A program made the translations under genes and the position numbers. This document shows, in pieces, positions 61,022-64,000 of a DNA stretch of 64,000 nt. Within the stretch, counting starts at the first letter, position 1; each line of letters opens with the position of its first letter. The notes below the pieces were generated by a model that was given only the letters and a program-made list of their open reading frames with translations, was not told the DNA's origin and searched no databases. Origin of the DNA: Acidaminococcus massiliensis (lineage in GTDB: Bacteria; Bacillota; Negativicutes; Acidaminococcales; Acidaminococcaceae); NCBI RefSeq assembly GCF_900095825.1, contig NZ_LT608315.1:1906712-1970711 (forward strand), in the 5' to 3' direction.

Positions 61022-61576
61022 ATGTATCATATTGCAAATGATCCCCGGGCCAGGAAAAGTGCAGAACTGATTGCCCAAAGCGTCCTGGCTCTTTCCAAAA
61101 GCAAGTCAGCCAACAAGCTTTCCATTGCGGCCATCCAGCGGGCATCCTCGGTCAGCCGCAGCACTTTTTACCGTCTCTTCGATACCCCGGTAGATGTGCT
61201 GCTTTGGCAGATGGACCAACTTTTTGCCGGTTTTGTCAGGGAATTGCCCCAACAAGGAACCCGGAAAGCCGTCCTTTTCTCGTTTTTCCAAACCATTATG
61301 GAACATGCAGAATTGTTTGCCGCACTGGAAAAATGCAACCGGCTGGATGCCCTGGCCCAGAATCATCGGCGGTATTTCAAAGACATGGGCTCTTTGATCG
61401 GTATTCCTTCCCAACTGGAAGAGGCAGGTCAAGAATACCTCATTGACATCATGAGCTACCTGCTGCCGGTTGCCATTTCCACCTGGATCCATCGGGGACA
61501 AAAAGATACCCCCGAAGAAGTCTATCACCACTTTTGGCAAAGCATCCGTACCATCGCCAGCCTGGATGCATTGTAA
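61022..61576 (+). CDS. TetR/AcrR-family transcriptional regulator
   Basis: A 184-residue regulator with an N-terminal helix-turn-helix (SIAAIQRASSVSRSTFYRLF, residues 38-57) and a helical ligand domain. ATG 61022 follows AAAGGCG. It probably represses itself and the divergent PhlG-like gene through the palindrome at 60949. Confidence 0.85.
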   Translation: MYHIANDPRARKSAELIAQSVLALSKSKSANKLSIAAIQRASSVSRSTFYRLFDTPVDVLLWQMDQLFAGFVRELPQQGTRKAVLFSFFQTIMEHAELFAALEKCNRLDALAQNHRRYFKDMGSLIGIPSQLEEAGQEYLIDIMSYLLPVAISTWIHRGQKDTPEEVYHHFWQSIRTIASLDAL

Positions 61577-61774
61577 CTCTGGGGAAACCAGCTCCCATTT
61601 ACCCACAGAATCCGTAGGGTGCGCACCAAGGGTCGTGGAACGATCCCGCCCGGTGCGCTCGTTTGCCGGTCGGGTGGGAAAACATACCCCCGTGCAGGCG
61701 GGCGGCTCTGGCAGCACTTTGTTTTGCAAAAGTCTTGAACCGCCCCTACGGTGGTGGGGCGTACCTTCAATTCC
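61577..61774. other. GC-rich non-coding element
   Basis: The stretch between the convergent TetR and AraC genes shows no gene. It holds GC-rich inverted repeats, including CGCCCC/GGGGCG at 61741-61761, which could end AraC transcription. It looks like the GC-rich filler at 63690-63860. Confidence 0.4.
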
Positions 61775-62758
61775 CTATTGCAGGGACTGTTTGTACTCTC
61801 TGATGCTCATACCTGTCCATAGATTAAATGCACGGAGAAAAGAATTCAGTTCCTGATAGCCCAGAAGAAAAGCGATTTCATCGCTGCTCATATCCGTATT
61901 GCGGATGTAGTGCCTGGCAAGGATCTCTCTGGTTCCATTCAATTGCTTTCGAAAGGATGTATTTTCTTCCATCAGCTTTCTTTGGAGAGTCCTTTTACTT
62001 ACACCCAGCTTGGCGGCAACATCCTCCACCGTCCCAGCACCTCCAGGCAAAAGCTCCGTCAAGGCACTGCGTACCTTTGCGGCAAAAGTATCCTCCTGTT
62101 CCATTTCATAAAGACGTCTCTGTAGCTCCGGTTCAAAGAATTCCCACATAGAATCGTTATGGCTGATAAACGGTTTTTTCAAATCATCTGTCCGGAAAAC
62201 AACCACATTTTCTTCGCCCTGCTCCACCGGACAGCCAAGGAATCCTGCGAATACATCATCCATCACGGGTTGCTGCATCAGAACCCGAATCGGTGTGATA
62301 GGATCTTTGGTTGCGGCCCGGATAATATGAATCACAAAAACAATCTCAATTTCCGTAAGAAACTGCGGTAAAACCTGTTCATCCGTACTTGCGGCAATCA
62401 CCAGGGTGGTTTCTCCCTCCCTATCCCGGAGTTCATACTTCATTGGCGCGATGATGCGCTTGTACCGGGACAGACGTTCCAAACAGGTTTTCCCGTTTTT
62501 ACTGCAGTAAGCAGCAAATATCGGTGGCGAAAAGCTTTCAATGTTATCTGCCGTGACAAGCCTAATCGGCAGCTGTGGATCGGTGATCTGACCGCCGACC
62601 GCTTCCATGAAACGATAGTAGGCGGCCTCATCCAATACCGGCTTTTTATGACTGAACAAGTCTTCCGGTACGCCAGCAGCCCTTAATGCTTCACCAACCC
62701 GGACGCCGATCATTTCAAGATATTTTCCGTATTGACCATCCAGTATGTACCTGTCCAT
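61775..62758 (-). CDS. AraC-family transcriptional regulator
   Basis: A 327-residue regulator with an N-terminal arabinose-binding-like domain of the OruR/ArgR type and a C-terminal AraC helix-turn-helix pair (GTVEDVAAKLGVSKRTLQRKL, in part, near residue 240; SSDEIAFLLGYQELNSFLRAF near 290). It is 10 bases downstream of the SDR gene and probably controls it. Effector unknown. Confidence 0.88.
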   Translation of the reverse strand: MDRYILDGQYGKYLEMIGVRVGEALRAAGVPEDLFSHKKPVLDEAAYYRFMEAVGGQITDPQLPIRLVTADNIESFSPPIFAAYCSKNGKTCLERLSRYKRIIAPMKYELRDREGETTLVIAASTDEQVLPQFLTEIEIVFVIHIIRAATKDPITPIRVLMQQPVMDDVFAGFLGCPVEQGEENVVVFRTDDLKKPFISHNDSMWEFFEPELQRRLYEMEQEDTFAAKVRSALTELLPGGAGTVEDVAAKLGVSKRTLQRKLMEENTSFRKQLNGTREILARHYIRNTDMSSDEIAFLLGYQELNSFLRAFNLWTGMSIREYKQSLQ

Positions 62759-62768
62759 TCCTCATCCC

Positions 62769-63566
62769 TTATTTCTTTGCACTTCCAGCAATCTGCTGCT
62801 TATAAATAAAGTTCAGCAAGGCCTTCTTCGGGAACATGGGCGCAAGTGCTACCACCGGTTTCTGCCAGTCCAGAAGACCTGAGGTAACATTCAGTGCGCC
62901 TTTCAGCATCCCATGGTACCCATCCTGGGCTACGGCCATTGGATCAACGGCGTTTGCGAACATCTTGGTATCAGAGAGACCCCCTGCATTGGCAAAGCCA
63001 GTCTTCATGACTCCCGGCATCAGCGCCGTAACGGTTACGCCGGTTCCCTGAAGCTCACGCCACAGCGCATTTGACCAGCTGGTCACATAGGCCTTTGTGG
63101 CATAATAGACCGCCTGAAGTGGGCCGGGCATGACAGCTGCTGTAGATGAGACATTCAGGACTCTGCCTTGTCCCCGTTTGATGAAGTCCGGAAGGAACAG
63201 TTTACAGAGCCTGGTGGGGGTGTCGATATTGACCGCAATCATGGACATGTCTTGCTCCATGGTGCGCTCACGGGCGAAATCTCCCTGTCCACCGAATCCG
63301 GCATTGTTGATGAGATAATCAACCGTCCAGTGATTCTCCCTGCAGATATCATAGATCTTCTGTGCCGCCTCTGGAACAGAAAGATCAGCAGCAATCGTGT
63401 GAACTTCCACACTATATTGTTTTTTTACAGTATCAGCCTGTTCATTGAGTTTTTCCTGGCTGCGTCCCACAAGGATGAGAGCACCGCCATTTCCAGCATG
63501 GATATTTACAAAGCAGGTGCCAAGCCCGCCATATGATCCGGTGATCAGTGCCGTTTTCTTTTCCAT
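62769..63566 (-). CDS. Short-chain dehydrogenase/reductase
   Basis: A 265-residue classical SDR with the cofactor motif TGSYGGLG (residues 8-15), NNAG near 87, and catalytic Ser (NVSSTAA) and YYATKAY near 150. It oxidises or reduces an alcohol/ketone with NAD(P). ATG 63566 is chosen because GGAGG lies 8 bases upstream. In an operon with the AraC regulator. Confidence 0.88.
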   Translation of the reverse strand: MEKKTALITGSYGGLGTCFVNIHAGNGGALILVGRSQEKLNEQADTVKKQYSVEVHTIAADLSVPEAAQKIYDICRENHWTVDYLINNAGFGGQGDFARERTMEQDMSMIAVNIDTPTRLCKLFLPDFIKRGQGRVLNVSSTAAVMPGPLQAVYYATKAYVTSWSNALWRELQGTGVTVTALMPGVMKTGFANAGGLSDTKMFANAVDPMAVAQDGYHGMLKGALNVTSGLLDWQKPVVALAPMFPKKALLNFIYKQQIAGSAKK

Positions 63567-63590
63567 TTCAGAGTCCTCCTGTGCCATATG

Positions 63591-63604
63591 ATGGTACCAT
63601 TATA
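63591..63604 (-). promoter_or_regulatory. SDR promoter -10 and overlapping palindrome
   Basis: A minus-strand TATAAT (63599-63604) overlaps the 10-base palindrome ATGGTACCAT (63591-63600). The palindrome could be an operator. Confidence 0.4.
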
Positions 63605-64000
63605 CGAAATCACAGGAGTTTCCAGAACATCTTAAAGAGCCATGATTATATCAATTTGCGCCATATGGACGAAGGGTATAAGACGATTGGGATTACGCCC
63701 CCTGGGCGGCCGGGGACGGGCTTGCCTGCGGCGAGCCCCTACACCGTTGGGGTCGAGAGTTCTCGTGCTATTGATTGGACGGGGTTGGCGCAGTGACGAT
63801 GAAAACCGGTTCCCTGCATCCCTGCCGTACCTACGACCGGGGCGGCGTAGACCAACTATATAAAGTCAAGCCAATTTTAAAATAAATTTCAGTTGCTATG
63901 GATCTTGGCAAAAGGGCGCACTTACCCAAGCCCCCTTTTGTGGGCTTAAAAAAATCAGGCTAAATAAGGGCAGCCACTAATACCAAGCCGGTAAATCAAT
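63605..64000. other. Non-coding right edge
   Basis: About 400 bases with no convincing gene. The middle (63690-63840) is GC-rich with short inverted repeats, and the last 140 bases are AT-rich with a hairpin AAGCCC/GGGCTT at 63928-63947. Confidence 0.4.

Noticed and set aside
63928..63954. Terminator AAGCCC/GGGCTT followed by a homopolymer run
   Set aside because: The run after the stem is A on the plus strand and lies before the stem on the minus strand, so it does not work as a terminator in either direction.

Overview
The window reads as chromosomal DNA of an anaerobic, fairly GC-rich member of the Bacillota. Gene content points to the Negativicutes, most likely an Acidaminococcus-like gut anaerobe: a class A flavodiiron protein, a TAXI-type binding lipoprotein, RNase J, FtsK/SpoIIIE, RodZ, a large HflX followed by a methionine-gamma-lyase-like PLP enzyme, and larB/larC/larE with an ECF nickel transporter. 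The taxonomic call is an inference from gene families, not from a marker alignment.

Layout. 1-4.8 kb: a truncated ClC-type channel gene, a complete IS3-family element (936-2463) that sits inside the loop of a transcription terminator, a flavodiiron protein and a pyridoxal kinase. 4.9-10.1 kb: a tightly packed three-gene unit (TerB-N/TerB-C protein, BREX BrxD-like ATPase, Lhr/BrxHI-like helicase), a candidate defence or stress system standing alone. 10.1-24.9 kb: transport and metabolism (MATE exporter, DUF1848 protein, an M20 amidohydrolase with two DUF3100-type membrane proteins, a frameshifted cation/proton antiporter, LysR regulator, MFS transporter, PHP phosphoesterase, P-loop/Asp23 fusion, UPF0104 flippase-like protein, sugar epimerase, TAXI lipoprotein). 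25-38 kb: a housekeeping run on the plus strand (RNase J, FtsK, RodZ, RimO, CinA, DbpA-type RNA helicase, HflX, methionine-gamma-lyase-like enzyme), closed by terminators and facing lexA.

38-53 kb: lexA, a second pyridoxal kinase with an ECF S component and a small radical SAM protein, a dicarboxylate/amino-acid symporter, a CcdA/TlpA thiol-redox pair, and a long minus-strand block. In that block larE-larB-larC make the nickel-pincer cofactor, cbiMN-cbiQ-cbiO import nickel or cobalt, and a NifX-like protein ends the row. Directly upstream are tatC, tatA and a Tat-signal DUF362 protein. No larA is present, so the cofactor client is not obvious; the exported DUF362 protein is an interesting neighbour. 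tmRNA (ssrA) follows at 52590-52938.

53-64 kb is an accessory region with lower GC in places. It holds a nuclease-DUF2075 helicase fusion, four small genes of unknown function (three probably secreted) that have been through a tandem duplication and partial decay, a DUF4236 protein, relics of a BREX pglZ gene and a DUF4357 gene, a divergent TetR/PhlG-type hydrolase pair around a perfect 20-bp palindrome, an SDR-AraC pair, and non-coding GC-rich elements near the right edge. No rRNA, tRNA or CRISPR array was recognised.
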